A stretch of DNA of 38,687 nucleotides from Trichomonas tenax. Taxonomy: Eukaryota; Parabasalia; Trichomonadida; Trichomonadidae. Shown here in pieces: positions 17,601 through 26,732 of the stretch; position 1 is the stretch's first letter; the number at the start of each line of letters is the position of its first letter. A program made the position numbers and the translations under genes. Below the pieces are notes generated by a model. It ran no database searches. It saw only the letters and a program-made list of their open reading frames with translations, and had not been told where the DNA came from. Location of the stretch: NCBI GenBank assembly GCA_023091735.1, contig JALKBU010000459.1, positions 1-38,687 of the forward strand, given 5' to 3'.

Positions 17601-18721
17601 CCGCATAAGTGATGCTTCATTGAATGTCCATTCCTCGTTATACCAGAAATCGCTCCTGTCTTTGATGTAACTAAGAAAAACTGGCCACAAGCTGACCAAG
17701 CAATACTTGCAACTTCAGGTCTTTCGCCTGGAAGAACATCATGAAGAGGAAGAACTTTCACGATGTATAAATATCTCGTGATAATGACTAAAGACTGTGA
17801 CACAGCGACTACAGCTGTCCTGCAGCAGCTGCTCCACCAAATGCATGGAGCTCCGGCACCTTCAATAATCGGAAGAGAGCAAGAATGACGCTCGAATGAT
17901 GGCTGTCTTCCATTATGGAAATTACAAATAGAAACGAACATATAGAGTGTGTCGAAGGGCCTTGATGGTGGTAATAGCGTTGTTAAGCTTACAATTCCTT
18001 TTCCTTCATCTGGATTATCGAATAAACATAAATCTTGATAGCAAACAGCTGAATTTGATGGTAAATTCTGTGAAAGCGCAGGATGTAGTGTAAATGATTG
18101 TCTTGGTTTCATGAATCCGTGAGTTATTTGCAATTGATCAAGTCTCGGATGATTTACCATTAAATTGACTCCAAAACGTGCATCTGCGGTCAAATCCGTC
18201 CAATAGCCAATTCCTTTCGGCCATTCTTCTAATTGTTGCCAAACCCAAAAATGTTCTTTTGTAGCAATGGCTGCAATTCTTCCTGTATCACTTACAGCCA
18301 AACCGCAAACGTTTTGATCGCAAGAGAAATTCTTGCAAAGAGGATTTGATGGAGAATCGATTGGTTGTGTGATAAAAACGCGCATTCCATCTGGAAGTAT
18401 TGCAGTAGAAAGGTGGTCTGAAGCTTTATCGGAATTTGTCATTGGTATTGGAATTAAGACCATTCTCGCATTTAATCGATTTTCGTGAATTGCAATATAA
18501 GCGCCGATCTTCGGGAAGTGTATCGCTGCTTTTCCTAACGGAGAAGCGACCATTTTCGACATTTTGTTGTTGATCGGCTTCGTTATTGGCACTTTATCCC
18601 ATCCTTCTTCATCAAAAAACGATTTTCCTGGCTTTATGAAGTAGTGCTCGCCTTTGTAGGACGTGATATAGAAAACTTTTCGCGTTGTGGGTATTTTGCT
18701 TGGATAATTATCGCTCCACAT
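14678..18721 (-). CDS. Large beta-propeller protein, tentatively CPLANE1/JBTS17-like
   Basis: A 1347-residue protein. The N-terminal 450 residues alternate short beta strands in WD40-like fashion; the clearest blade is IAWSACGQFFLVTSKTG at about 334-352, followed by a segment on the ultimate fate of a string-like loop (GHSMKHHLCGLTPFSGG). Residues about 450-900 are helical and solenoid-like. A strongly basic stretch (KRRKHRRKMRKK near 957, then an Asp/Ser patch and KKRKPRP) could be a nuclear signal or charged linker, and the rest to the C-terminus is Pro-rich and disordered. The propeller order, the IAWS blade and the following helical region recall CPLANE1 (JBTS17), a basal-body protein that recruits intraflagellar transport, but animal CPLANE1 is more than twice as long. 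A generic propeller-solenoid trafficking protein is the alternative. No initiator-like motif is seen within 60 bases of the ATG at 18721. Confidence 0.45.
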   Translation of the reverse strand: MWSDNYPSKIPTTRKVFYITSYKGEHYFIKPGKSFFDEEGWDKVPITKPINNKMSKMVASPLGKAAIHFPKIGAYIAIHENRLNARMVLIPIPMTNSDKASDHLSTAILPDGMRVFITQPIDSPSNPLCKNFSCDQNVCGLAVSDTGRIAAIATKEHFWVWQQLEEWPKGIGYWTDLTADARFGVNLMVNHPRLDQLQITHGFMKPRQSFTLHPALSQNLPSNSAVCYQDLCLFDNPDEGKGIVSLTTLLPPSRPFDTLYMFVSICNFHNGRQPSFERHSCSLPIIEGAGAPCIWWSSCCRTAVVAVSQSLVIITRYLYIVKVLPLHDVLPGERPEVASIAWSACGQFFLVTSKTGAISGITRNGHSMKHHLCGLTPFSGGSFPLLAAGDGYDPGLFAIYSRNEMRSLRIDVSTIKQSLDIMIALPFPQGAAEPMYATTKKLIEYGDYTDKRNLAELLFLTNVYRIFPLFSPLRYTIFQAVSDAVVKFYENGEHLFSILLARCVFWITNKELPTYYPILERLEYSKSPLHKHIHYIMKYEVERRDWIENKFNNDGRSIMMYDAEEAKQMHSFEKPPDGSDVNVGLVCKMCRTAMYSNDTSMFLDVQTNLRPLFDYLLFAGRIDQAYFVGKHPSIGLEGIPLAKEIIIACANDPIKVWKAMRTCIANDNEHEDGIRGLAVNALNDILKNKIVETSPDNNGKVKNLSKLIVVENEFEMVCPEDEKDVDDFAVIVSLAISAADYRNISNFLKRHFLQVPESLRESIFELFRLLWFAKYRASAIKEMIGGAGDNCLRLLGFSDFMNIGAVKEHISQFPTSNFSPDIYAHYISGSKIYTEDPDFVDFAEKILANINARELTRIQTAVEIFTNDKDQIPSSRLLFALVVTYILPYLRCVLARSLTGFECGDNLPDELRDLGDFQLADGPEFSLTIEKPNKDINEISSLSAGEFHPPIQPKIPTKRRKHRRKMRKKESSSDDDQYERKKRKPRPVEASSDSDDGVTLQPLLFDKKGRHRAPDNFDIPMYDYPYMGPPYPEFNNIYAMQVPDIIHGYANPNPENAFGPIWDFDPADFRREEVNDKPVKEKESDAVKPDRANASIQFEMREPPPPPRPIEQPRERFPRIIFATRPANPPNISIDYDLETSEISDIDLKPPKQGHVPYSDPFPTDDALHRHVIQLLDEAGGDPMPVRNLKPTPTFKRPPPRDDTPNLRPILDFGVTPPTNIQISPRSVSEEYRYERVEQRTSTTTTNGAPFDPNEGLMSSDEFGPDFRPTLQDIKGNRIIGQRSADPDVAGMQKAKIIAVESGNGMTYVGVQEVKESNVHMREKGYPPPQQVNKKKVVLREIPPKNQ

Positions 18722-18784
18722 CGGAAAATATCTTTAAAAACTTTTTTGTGTACGTTTATTTATATTTTAGAGATTTTTAATGTC

Positions 18785-18825
<41 letters not shown>

Positions 18826-19141
18826 TATCATTTATATTCTTTTTGGCAATAAATTTTTTACCTTTTTAAAAAAATCATATATCATATAAAAATAAAACAT
18901 TTTATATTTTTTAATTTTATTTCGTACAAATTATTGGAATCCAGCAAATACAACGCTATGATTATAAATAATAATAGAATTGCATAATAATTATATCCAA
19001 AGAACTCACAAAAATTGAAAATCCACAAAAATGTTTAATGATATTTATAAGAATATTGAACAAAACATGAAAATTCTAATAAAAAATTACAAAGAATTAT
19101 GAAGGCAAATCAAAAAGCTCAAATAAATTTTGATTTCATGA
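18722..19141. other. AT-rich spacer with poly(T) tract
   Basis: Apart from the 34-base T run, this is low-complexity AT-rich DNA between the CPLANE1-like gene start and the Ser/Thr-rich relic. No gene is supported. Confidence 0.4.
18789..18822. repeat. 34-base T homopolymer
   Basis: An uninterrupted run of 34 T on the plus strand, that is A on the coding strand of the CPLANE1-like gene, 68-101 bases upstream of its ATG. It could act as a nucleosome-excluding tract or be the scar of a retroposed poly(A) tail. Confidence 0.9.
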
Positions 19142-19523
19142 TATTTTTTAAAATCGATATTATTTACTCAAAATGGTATAATATCATACCATTTACAATG
19201 GTATTTCAATATAGATGAAGACTTAGAAATAACACCAACTGGAGAAGCTTCAGATACCTCTAATCCAATGGCTGGGGAAACTCACACAACAGATACTTCT
19301 GGTGAAGAAACAAATTCTACAACAACCACGGAAGATGGTAATGAACAACCAACTTCATCAGCTCCAACCACTGAAGAACAAATCAGATAAAGATAAATCA
19401 AGCAGCACAGAAAAAAGACAAAGAACATCATTTAGATTCAGGTTCAGGAATCGAAGTTTAAATAATATTTTTGCAATATTTCATGGTTTAAATAAGAAAA
19501 ATCATCTAACATCAATAGAATAG
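19142..19523 (+). pseudogene. Broken Ser/Thr/Glu-rich frame converging on the cyclase gene
   Basis: The frame of 19202 is open from just after a TGA at 19139 to a TAA near 19391 and has no ATG in its first 40 codons. It reads an acidic, Thr/Ser-rich stretch (DEDLEITPTGEASDTSN, then TTTTEDGNEQPTSSAPTTEE). After a one-base shift the text continues as SDKDKSSSTEKRQRTSFRF and a basic tail to a stop at 19521-19523, which overlaps the 3' end of the cyclase gene on the other strand. Strong compositional bias argues for a former coding tail rather than chance, perhaps the cytosolic or mucin-like end of a surface protein. An imperfect palindrome with arms ATGGTAT/ATACCAT lies at about 19173-19192. The identity is unknown. 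Confidence 0.35.
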
Positions 19524-22500
19524 GATTGAACAGTTTCTGTTCCAACTTTGATTGGCTCTGCTTCAGCGACTTTGAAGCCAGCACTGAAAATCAGTTCATA
19601 AACTGCTCTTGTGACCCTAATCTTGTTTTCTTCAGCAACTTTCATGGCCTTCTCGGTGTATTCATCAACGTTACCTAAAATCTGGTAAGTTGGGAATTCA
19701 GGAGACATAACACCGGCGACAACAGGACCGCCAGTGTGAACACCAATTTTGATGCTGAAATCCGCTTCTAATTCGGTCTTCCATTGGGGAATTGATCTTA
19801 AAACTTCAGTGCAGAATCTTATTGAGTCTTCTGCATGTTTCTCTGGTTTATTGATTGACATGAACAAGCCACCAACAAATGAGTATTTGTTGGAGAAAAT
19901 CTTGAATTTGTTAAATGTTGAAAACTCAGCGAGTTTTTCATCAAATCTCTTATAAAGATTTGAGTAGAACTTGAACTTCTGCTGTGCATCCATTTCTGAA
20001 TTAATATGAACTTCAACGGATCCAATAGAAACAGAATGGACTGTTGTTGAGATAGAATCAGATCCATTCTGCAATTCGTTCAAAGTTGATTCAGGAAGAA
20101 TCTTCTTGAGCATCTCAGTGATAAATTGATGGTGGAGACGAATCTTTTGGGCTGTTGAAATGTATTGTGAGTTGTCTTGAAGGACTAAAACACAAGATGT
20201 AATGTTGATATTCTCGTTCTGCAAAGCTGGGCGTGTATCATACATTGCAATGACTGTTGCATTCGCGTAAATGAGTTCACCATTCGAATTTGTTGTTTCA
20301 ATGTTGGCCTTGAATTCACGCACAGCTTCCTTCTGCTCGAATGCCATATAAGTCTGCAAACACATCTGATCATTTCCGAGTTCTTTGATATTTGTGACTT
20401 CTGGGAACATGTTGTTGAATGTTGAGTTAATTTCAATAATGTCAAGTTGTGAATTTACAACCGCAATTCCTGTCTTTGTGTTCTTCAGATATGCAACATC
20501 AGCATATCTGAATTCAGTGTTAATTGATGTCATGTCAAGTGCTCTTCCGATAGTGATTAAGTTCATCAACTTGTTATCATTCATGATTGTCTCTAAATCC
20601 ACAAGAATTAACATCTTCATCGCAACTTTGATCTTTGCTGAGAATGCATAGATATGATAAACACCGAAAGCAACAGCGATAACAATACAAACAATGTCAA
20701 TGCAAACGAATACTGGAACAGAGATTTGCCCAGATTGCAAAACGCCGAGAGTCTTATCTAGAATTGTTTTATAGAATTCGCTTTCGACGGCATCGTAGAT
20801 CCACCAAAGGAAGTAAGCGTTGTAGTTTGCACTGTCGATTGATGTTGCTTGATTTGGCGTTGTCAATTTAGAGATGAAGATGAAGCAATCAACCATCATT
20901 ATGAACTTGAATGAAGAGAGTCTCTCCCAGTTTGCTTTGTTAATTGGAATATGATTGTAGGTGTCTTGTAATGGTTCATAAAGATATCTATAGTTATCTT
21001 CAATTTCGAACCAAGCACTTGTTGCCTTTGCAGAAAGAACGAGTTGGTTATTAACGGAGCTCTTTGAAGCATCAATGAGGTTGTCTCTTATTGCAAGCAA
21101 TCTTGTGATTAGTTCCTTGTTGGCATCATATTTCGTTGCAATTGGATATGATTCAAGGAATGCGATTGTTGTTGCAATGAAGGACATTCTTACATCACTC
21201 AATGGTGTCATTAAAACACCACCGGATCTGGTCGTGTTTTGGGAATCATAAGTATAAGCTTTGGTGTAGAAGTAGAATGCATATGTCAAAATAAATGCTG
21301 GACATAATGTTAAGAAAAGACCAAGATATAGTTGCATTCTCATCTTTGTGATACCAACAGCTGAAATTATGCTCATGTTCTCAACATCTTCCTTGGAAGT
21401 TGATCCCATAATCTTTCGGAGCTCTGGTGATGGAATTGAAGAGAAAACAACAGCAATTTCCTCCATTTGTGTTGTCAACTTGAAGAAAGTCAACATCAAC
21501 GGGAACGCAAGAACAAACAAATCAACAAGTAATGTGAGAATGATGAAGTTCAAGTTATCGGTGAAAGCATCAGTGAAAGTAACTGTTGATGAAACATCAT
21601 TGAGCATGTTCTTAAACTTGTTGTAAATCTCTAAGCTTGTGTTGACATACTTTTCATCGAATGTTTCTCGCATCATAATGTCGACAATCGCTTCACTGAT
21701 TGTTTCATCTGTTTTCTCAAATTTGAAGTTATTCCACAAATCAATGAAATCAAGAACTCCTGGTCTCGATTTATCTAAGTTTTGAATATCATTTTGCAAC
21801 GATTGAATATTGTTTCTGACTAAAAGACTTAATTCCATTACTTCTTCTTCTGTTGGATTAATCTTCTTCACGAGACCTCTATCATACCAATAAGGGGATA
21901 TACTTCTCATTTGTGTATCGCTGTTATCGAAGATCGTATCAGGAGCTTGGAAATAAGCATATTTGATAACTTTTGTGAACAAAAATCTCGCATAAGAATG
22001 TAACAGATGATTTGCATCATACAAAAATTCGTGCGTGTTGTAGATGCTGTACAACAAACTCGACTTGAACATCATAACGTACAAAATGAAGAAACCAATG
22101 CAGATAAATCCTGCGAAAATATAATACAAAATTGAAAATCCGTATCTTCCAACTTTGGAGTTCTTCATCATATCATTGATTGATTCTCTCTTCGTGATTT
22201 CGTTGATATCAGTATCAGCATCATTCAAAGCATTGCCAACAATATCAATCTCCTTTGTCAGATCCGAGATAGAGTTCAGAATCGCAGGGAATAATGACAA
22301 CATGTTCATTAACGCGCGATCTTTGTGTGCTGGAATTCCTTTTTCTAGCATATCCAAGTCTCCCTTTAATCTTCTCGCTTCATCGAACTCGAATGTCATT
22401 GATGTGTGAAGTTTAACAGCGCTTGAAACGACTTCTGGACAATTTTCATAATCGTTTACCATTTGGTTAATTTCTTTGTTCAATTGCATCTTTAGTGCGT

Positions 22501-23941
22501 TGATTGTTGTGACATTCGTCCAAAATGCGTCGGTATTGCCATGGAGGATATTTTCCCAGAACCTTTTCATGTTTTGGGATAAAATTCTGTTGACATTATC
22601 AATTGCATCAAAAGATCTGACAATCTTCGATGTAGCAGCTGTATTTCTGTGGCTAATCAAGTATTGGATTTGGAAATTGAGCAATCTTCTGCAATTTATT
22701 GAAGACATTTTCAATTTGTCATTAATTACTTCTAATTTGTATTTATAGCTTGGAAAAGCAGATACAATCCTTACATATACGAACAACATGTCAATGCTCT
22801 TAGACAAATCATCCAAAAACTGATCATAGATCGTAAACATGAAAATTCCTGGAGAACAAAAATCTAATGATCTTCTGACGTCACAAGCCAAGTGATCGCT
22901 TCTTCCGTAGAAATATTCATCTTGTGCAGCTGAATCAAGTCTCATCATCGATGCTGTTGAAAATCGACGATGCATGAAGTGCAAAATGAAGATTGAAAGG
23001 ATTACGAATACAATAATCATGAAGAAAATGATATTGTAGTCGATATTTATGTATGTTGCGACGATATTCAAAACAGAACCCGATCCATTTGATAAAATTA
23101 ATGCTGAGAATGAGATTCCCATCTTCTTGTTAATAAACATGCTATCCAAGAACATGTAGATACCGATAGCAGATGATAAAATAAACATTATCGCTAAAAT
23201 AACAGTGGTCGTTATTTGATTATTCATGATTGTTGCTCCAAACATCGCAGCATTGATTCCCATCGTTAAGTTAACGAGCGCAGCGGCTCCGGGTGTCCAC
23301 ATTAACAATGTATCTCTAATAAACATAACTCTCGGATAAATAAAGCGATATTGTATCGATATGAGTATGATAAATGTCAAAATAGCGATAACTACTGATG
23401 CTACATCAGCCAAGTTACCTTTATTCGTTGCTAACTCGAAAATCTCTCTTCCGATCGATCCAGTGATGAATGTCGTGAAAATCGGAAGAACATATGTGGA
23501 TACAGCGTACATAATGTTAATTTCGAATGGTTTCATTGACTTCATCTTTGAATAATGATAAGCTCTGAAACAAATGAAAATTATTATCGCTAAAGCACAA
23601 AGTGAAGCAATTAAAGAGACAATATATGTGGCACTATTGTTGAAGCAACCGCCACCGATCCAAATAATAGACAAGAAGCGCATTGTTGATGCAATAACGG
23701 ACTCATCTTTCTTTAAAACTGCCTGTTGCATTAAAGCAGGGAATATGGACTGCACGAATATGAATATTGACGTGATAATGGAGAGTAAATATTTAGGCTG
23801 AGTATCTGTTTGAATGCGAGCAAAGTAAAGATAAAGCCATTCCTCCAATCTCTCTGTTGGCGAAATATCTAAGATCCCGGGGTAATCAGCTTTGGAGTTT
23901 GAATAATCTTTTTCTTCTGGATTCCTGTTTTCTTCAGACAT
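19502..23941 (-). CDS. Multipass PAS and class III cyclase-like protein, catalytic residues replaced
   Basis: A 1479-residue membrane protein of the trichomonad cyclase type. About eight hydrophobic segments lie in residues 45-330, then a long soluble stretch, four more segments (for example FSILYYIFAGFICIGFFILY, LTLLVDLFVLAFPLMLTFF, LYLGLFLTLCPAFILTYAF and VFVCIDIVCIVIAVAFG), a PAS-like domain at about 1150-1265 and a C-terminal cyclase domain at about 1295-1479. The fold motif IGVHTGGPVVAGV (1399-1411) is kept. The two metal-binding Asp positions read Gly1307 (in VSIGSVEV) and Asn1351 (in FSNKYSF), and the Asn and Arg of the transition-state motif read Glu1427 and Lys1431 (in LGNVDEYTEKA). 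It is therefore probably inactive as a cyclase, and may be a regulatory or dimerising partner of active paralogues or a PAS sensor. An initiator-like site lies 23 bases upstream. The family is firm; inactivity is inferred. Confidence 0.8.
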   Translation of the reverse strand: MSEENRNPEEKDYSNSKADYPGILDISPTERLEEWLYLYFARIQTDTQPKYLLSIITSIFIFVQSIFPALMQQAVLKKDESVIASTMRFLSIIWIGGGCFNNSATYIVSLIASLCALAIIIFICFRAYHYSKMKSMKPFEINIMYAVSTYVLPIFTTFITGSIGREIFELATNKGNLADVASVVIAILTFIILISIQYRFIYPRVMFIRDTLLMWTPGAAALVNLTMGINAAMFGATIMNNQITTTVILAIMFILSSAIGIYMFLDSMFINKKMGISFSALILSNGSGSVLNIVATYINIDYNIIFFMIIVFVILSIFILHFMHRRFSTASMMRLDSAAQDEYFYGRSDHLACDVRRSLDFCSPGIFMFTIYDQFLDDLSKSIDMLFVYVRIVSAFPSYKYKLEVINDKLKMSSINCRRLLNFQIQYLISHRNTAATSKIVRSFDAIDNVNRILSQNMKRFWENILHGNTDAFWTNVTTINALKMQLNKEINQMVNDYENCPEVVSSAVKLHTSMTFEFDEARRLKGDLDMLEKGIPAHKDRALMNMLSLFPAILNSISDLTKEIDIVGNALNDADTDINEITKRESINDMMKNSKVGRYGFSILYYIFAGFICIGFFILYVMMFKSSLLYSIYNTHEFLYDANHLLHSYARFLFTKVIKYAYFQAPDTIFDNSDTQMRSISPYWYDRGLVKKINPTEEEVMELSLLVRNNIQSLQNDIQNLDKSRPGVLDFIDLWNNFKFEKTDETISEAIVDIMMRETFDEKYVNTSLEIYNKFKNMLNDVSSTVTFTDAFTDNLNFIILTLLVDLFVLAFPLMLTFFKLTTQMEEIAVVFSSIPSPELRKIMGSTSKEDVENMSIISAVGITKMRMQLYLGLFLTLCPAFILTYAFYFYTKAYTYDSQNTTRSGGVLMTPLSDVRMSFIATTIAFLESYPIATKYDANKELITRLLAIRDNLIDASKSSVNNQLVLSAKATSAWFEIEDNYRYLYEPLQDTYNHIPINKANWERLSSFKFIMMVDCFIFISKLTTPNQATSIDSANYNAYFLWWIYDAVESEFYKTILDKTLGVLQSGQISVPVFVCIDIVCIVIAVAFGVYHIYAFSAKIKVAMKMLILVDLETIMNDNKLMNLITIGRALDMTSINTEFRYADVAYLKNTKTGIAVVNSQLDIIEINSTFNNMFPEVTNIKELGNDQMCLQTYMAFEQKEAVREFKANIETTNSNGELIYANATVIAMYDTRPALQNENINITSCVLVLQDNSQYISTAQKIRLHHQFITEMLKKILPESTLNELQNGSDSISTTVHSVSIGSVEVHINSEMDAQQKFKFYSNLYKRFDEKLAEFSTFNKFKIFSNKYSFVGGLFMSINKPEKHAEDSIRFCTEVLRSIPQWKTELEADFSIKIGVHTGGPVVAGVMSPEFPTYQILGNVDEYTEKAMKVAEENKIRVTRAVYELIFSAGFKVAEAEPIKVGTETVQSYSIDVR

Positions 23942-23961
23942 TTCGATTTTTATATTTTTTC

Positions 23962-23966
23962 AGTGA
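23962..23966 (-). promoter_or_regulatory. Initiator-like element of the cyclase-like gene
   Basis: The minus strand reads TCACT, matching TCA(+1)(C/T)(A/T). The predicted first transcribed A is 23964, 23 bases before the ATG at 23941. Confidence 0.45.
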
Positions 23967-24179
23967 AAATTTTTTAAATAGGAATTTATCTACTGCAATA
24001 GATAAGCAATAATGTTCATTATGATTTTGAAAGAATTGAAAATATTTTTTTGAGTGTTCATAACGTTTAATTTTACAAAACTATCATTAATTTAGTTCTT
24101 TAGATATCATATTTTCAAAGTGATGTTTTGACTAAAATTTCAATACTGTACAAAAACGAACATATAACAATTTTAATAA
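23967..24179. other. Spacer upstream of the cyclase-like gene
   Basis: AT-rich, no gene seen. It borders the foldback element. Confidence 0.4.
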
Positions 24180-24690
24180 AATATTGCAACTTTTTTAGAA
24201 TTCTTTGTCAATTCAAAATTTGAAATGTCGTTCAAAATTGAATGAAAACATAATATCATATGATCTATTCATTAAACACCAATAATTTACAATTTGAGAT
24301 TTTTTGTAAACTTCTCAAAAAGCAGATTTTTAATGGTCCATTAGATCAATCTACTAGGATATCTCGCCCATGATATTTAATTCATTCCTCCAAATCCCAT
24401 ACTGCAATCGATTAGGGAACCCATCCCATCAAAATACAGAAGATAGCTCCTGTATTTTGATTTTATCCAAATCCAAATTCCTAAATGAACAGAGTACATT
24501 GTTCCTTTATACAAGCGCTTTTTTCATGGTGCCATAATTTGTTGCTTTTATATAAAATCTTTGTTTTTTAATAAAAAGTTTTCAAAAAGTGACACAAATT
24601 GAATTGTATAATTTTAAAACTTGATGTGAGATTCAAATTTGAACGGATTTCAAATTTTGAATTAAACAAAATTGTAAAATTGACGTAAAA
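24180..24690. repeat. Foldback (long inverted-repeat) element, MITE-like
   Basis: Bases 24210-24226 and 24647-24663 are perfect 17-base inverted copies. Inward the match continues imperfectly for about 30 more bases (both arms read CGTTCAAA then TTGAAT), and further inward both arms show CAATTTG followed by a T run and AAACTT. In the middle, 24428-24439 and 24450-24461 form a perfect 12-base hairpin with a ten-base loop, so the whole stretch is one large, diverged palindrome of about 450-500 bases. It encodes no protein. An imperfect 18-base palindrome lies at 24487-24504. I could not define exact ends or a target-site duplication. A non-autonomous foldback transposon is the best explanation; a structured non-coding RNA is possible. 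Confidence 0.55.
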
Positions 24691-26732
24691 TTAATGATCA
24701 GATATATATGCGAACCAATAATTCCATTATTTTGATTATTAAATTTATGCATGAGTTAGGCATAACATACACTATCTAAAAATCCGAAAATTATGAAAAA
24801 ATAATTAAAAAATCACGAAATAGATAATATTCATCCATTTTCCGTTAATTTTTAGTTTTGAATATATATAATTGACATACCAGAGTAATGTTTTAAGGGG
24901 TTATAATCATGGGCTTCAAAATCAACTATTATAAAGGAATTTTTAATATTTTATTATCTAATAAAAGTGACAAATTAAAAATGCAACACAATACATTCAA
25001 ATTTTGGTTTATTTTTGCATTCAAATTTTTGAATAAATCAGTTTTGATCAAATTTAATTTTATTGTATTTTTAACATTCCCTATATTCTGTACTTAATTT
25101 TTATCGTCAAAATTTCACCAAAAATTGAACGGCGTGACCTATTGTCAGTCTTTTACAAAATGATGACATATTAAATACATCTATGATATAGAGAGCATAA
25201 ATTCACCTTTAATAGCTGGCTTCAACATTGTCTTCATATTGATGTAAGAAAAATACATCATAATGACCGATACAAGTTTTAAAGGTATTCTCACTAAAAA
25301 TTATTCTCTGGATTGTGATCTGGAGGATGATTACCGCATAAAGAAAGAATACAATTGACAATACTTCTCCGATCAAATTCTAACAGAATATGTATTAAAG
25401 GTGTCCTCACTAAAAATTTTATCAAACATAAGGGCTCTGGAGAAGAAAAGTGCGTATTATCTCTCTAAATATACCGATGAGCCTCAATGAAGCAGATACA
25501 TTTAAACAAAGTACAACAAGTGTAACTATTGTGTATGGTTATAGTAGCTGATAATAAAAACTCCATCAAGGTAATTAAAAAAAAAATTTATTTTTGGAGT
25601 TATTGACTTTCATTAGTAAAATATGTACATATAGGGTATACAATGTTTCAATCAATGTTTTATTTCATCTGTTTTTATAAAAAAAAATCAGCTCATCAGA
25701 TCAACTTAGGGAGAGAAATGAAACATGATGAGCCCAATTGGATTTATTGGTGTAGCTATAATGTCGAACCTAGCTTAACTTTTTGAGATACGTATAACAT
25801 TTCGCATAATTTGCAATTTTTGAATGATAAAAATATAATAGCAACGATATGTAGTTGATAATGAATGATACAATGAATATTTAAACAGAATAACTTGACT
25901 TGAAAGGTGTGATGGTGTTGTTATCTCGTGGTTGATGTAATTATGAGAATTTTTGTTATGAAAGAACAGTTCCATATAATGGATTCCTTCTAGATATGAA
26001 ACTCATCAGGGTCAACTAATATATAACGTATACCTCGATGTGTGTCAAAAAAAAAAACAATTTAGAGTCGTTTTGTTTGTAATTGTGTTCTATATATAAT
26101 TTTATATCTAATTTATAGTTAACATGTCAAAAAAAGTAAAAAATGAATTTGAGCTTTTGGAAAAATAAAACATTTATCATAAATTTCAAGATATTTCGAA
26201 TATGTGATAGTAAACGATGATAGTGGCGGGAAAATCTAGGAATGTTGAAGCCAAGGCTGGCTATCAAATATCTGTAATATTTGAGAGGAACCCAACATCA
26301 AAAATAGCTCAATTGCTAAGTCTTGAAACAACATATGAATCGCATGCTATTGCTTGATTGAGCATATACATCAATTTTTTTCTGTTTTTTATTTCTGTCA
26401 ATTTTGGTTTTATCGGGCATAATAAATGATTAATAATCATATATACTATCTAGTCTAGCAATATTATCCAACATACAAAGATATAACATCATATTATCTG
26501 TTCTCTACTAAGAAGAAAGTAACATATACATAAATATTTGAGAATGATCTTCCTCACTTGAAAACGAAGTTTTGTAAAGCATATTATTATTTTACCGAGC
26601 TAAATAAATGCACAAAGGTGGAACATACTTGCATTGGTTTCCGCTATTTCCATTGGAGTTCAAATCCATTTACAAATGCTCTTTATTCAAAATAAATGAC
26701 AATAAAAAACAAATACTTTACTATTTATGAAG
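24691..26732. other. Two-kilobase AT-rich spacer
   Basis: Apart from the direct repeats near 25279-25418, this is AT-rich DNA with short A runs. Two similar 15-base strings (CTCATCAG then TCAACT) occur near 25690 and 26000. Small frames here are short, low in complexity and lack family features, so I annotate no gene. Confidence 0.4.
25279..25418 (+). repeat. Two 24-base direct repeats and a 31-codon frame
   Basis: 25279-25302 and 25395-25418 share 22 of 24 bases and both read K-G-(I/V)-L-T-K-N in an open frame. The first lies in a short frame from ATG 25263 to TGA 25358 (31 residues). The second is within a frame ending in TAA near 25468. This may be a remnant of a repetitive coding region; no family is recognised. 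Confidence 0.3.

Noticed and set aside
24909..25097. Frame of 62 codons starting at an ATG.
   Set aside because: Composition is that of AT-rich spacer (Phe/Lys/Asn/Ile), with no motif and no neighbours to support it.
25735..25800. Box C-like ATGATGA of a C/D snoRNA.
   Set aside because: No box D at a suitable distance and no terminal stem.
26640..26680. tRNA-like T arm (GTTCAAATCC).
   Set aside because: No acceptor, D or anticodon stem can be drawn around it.
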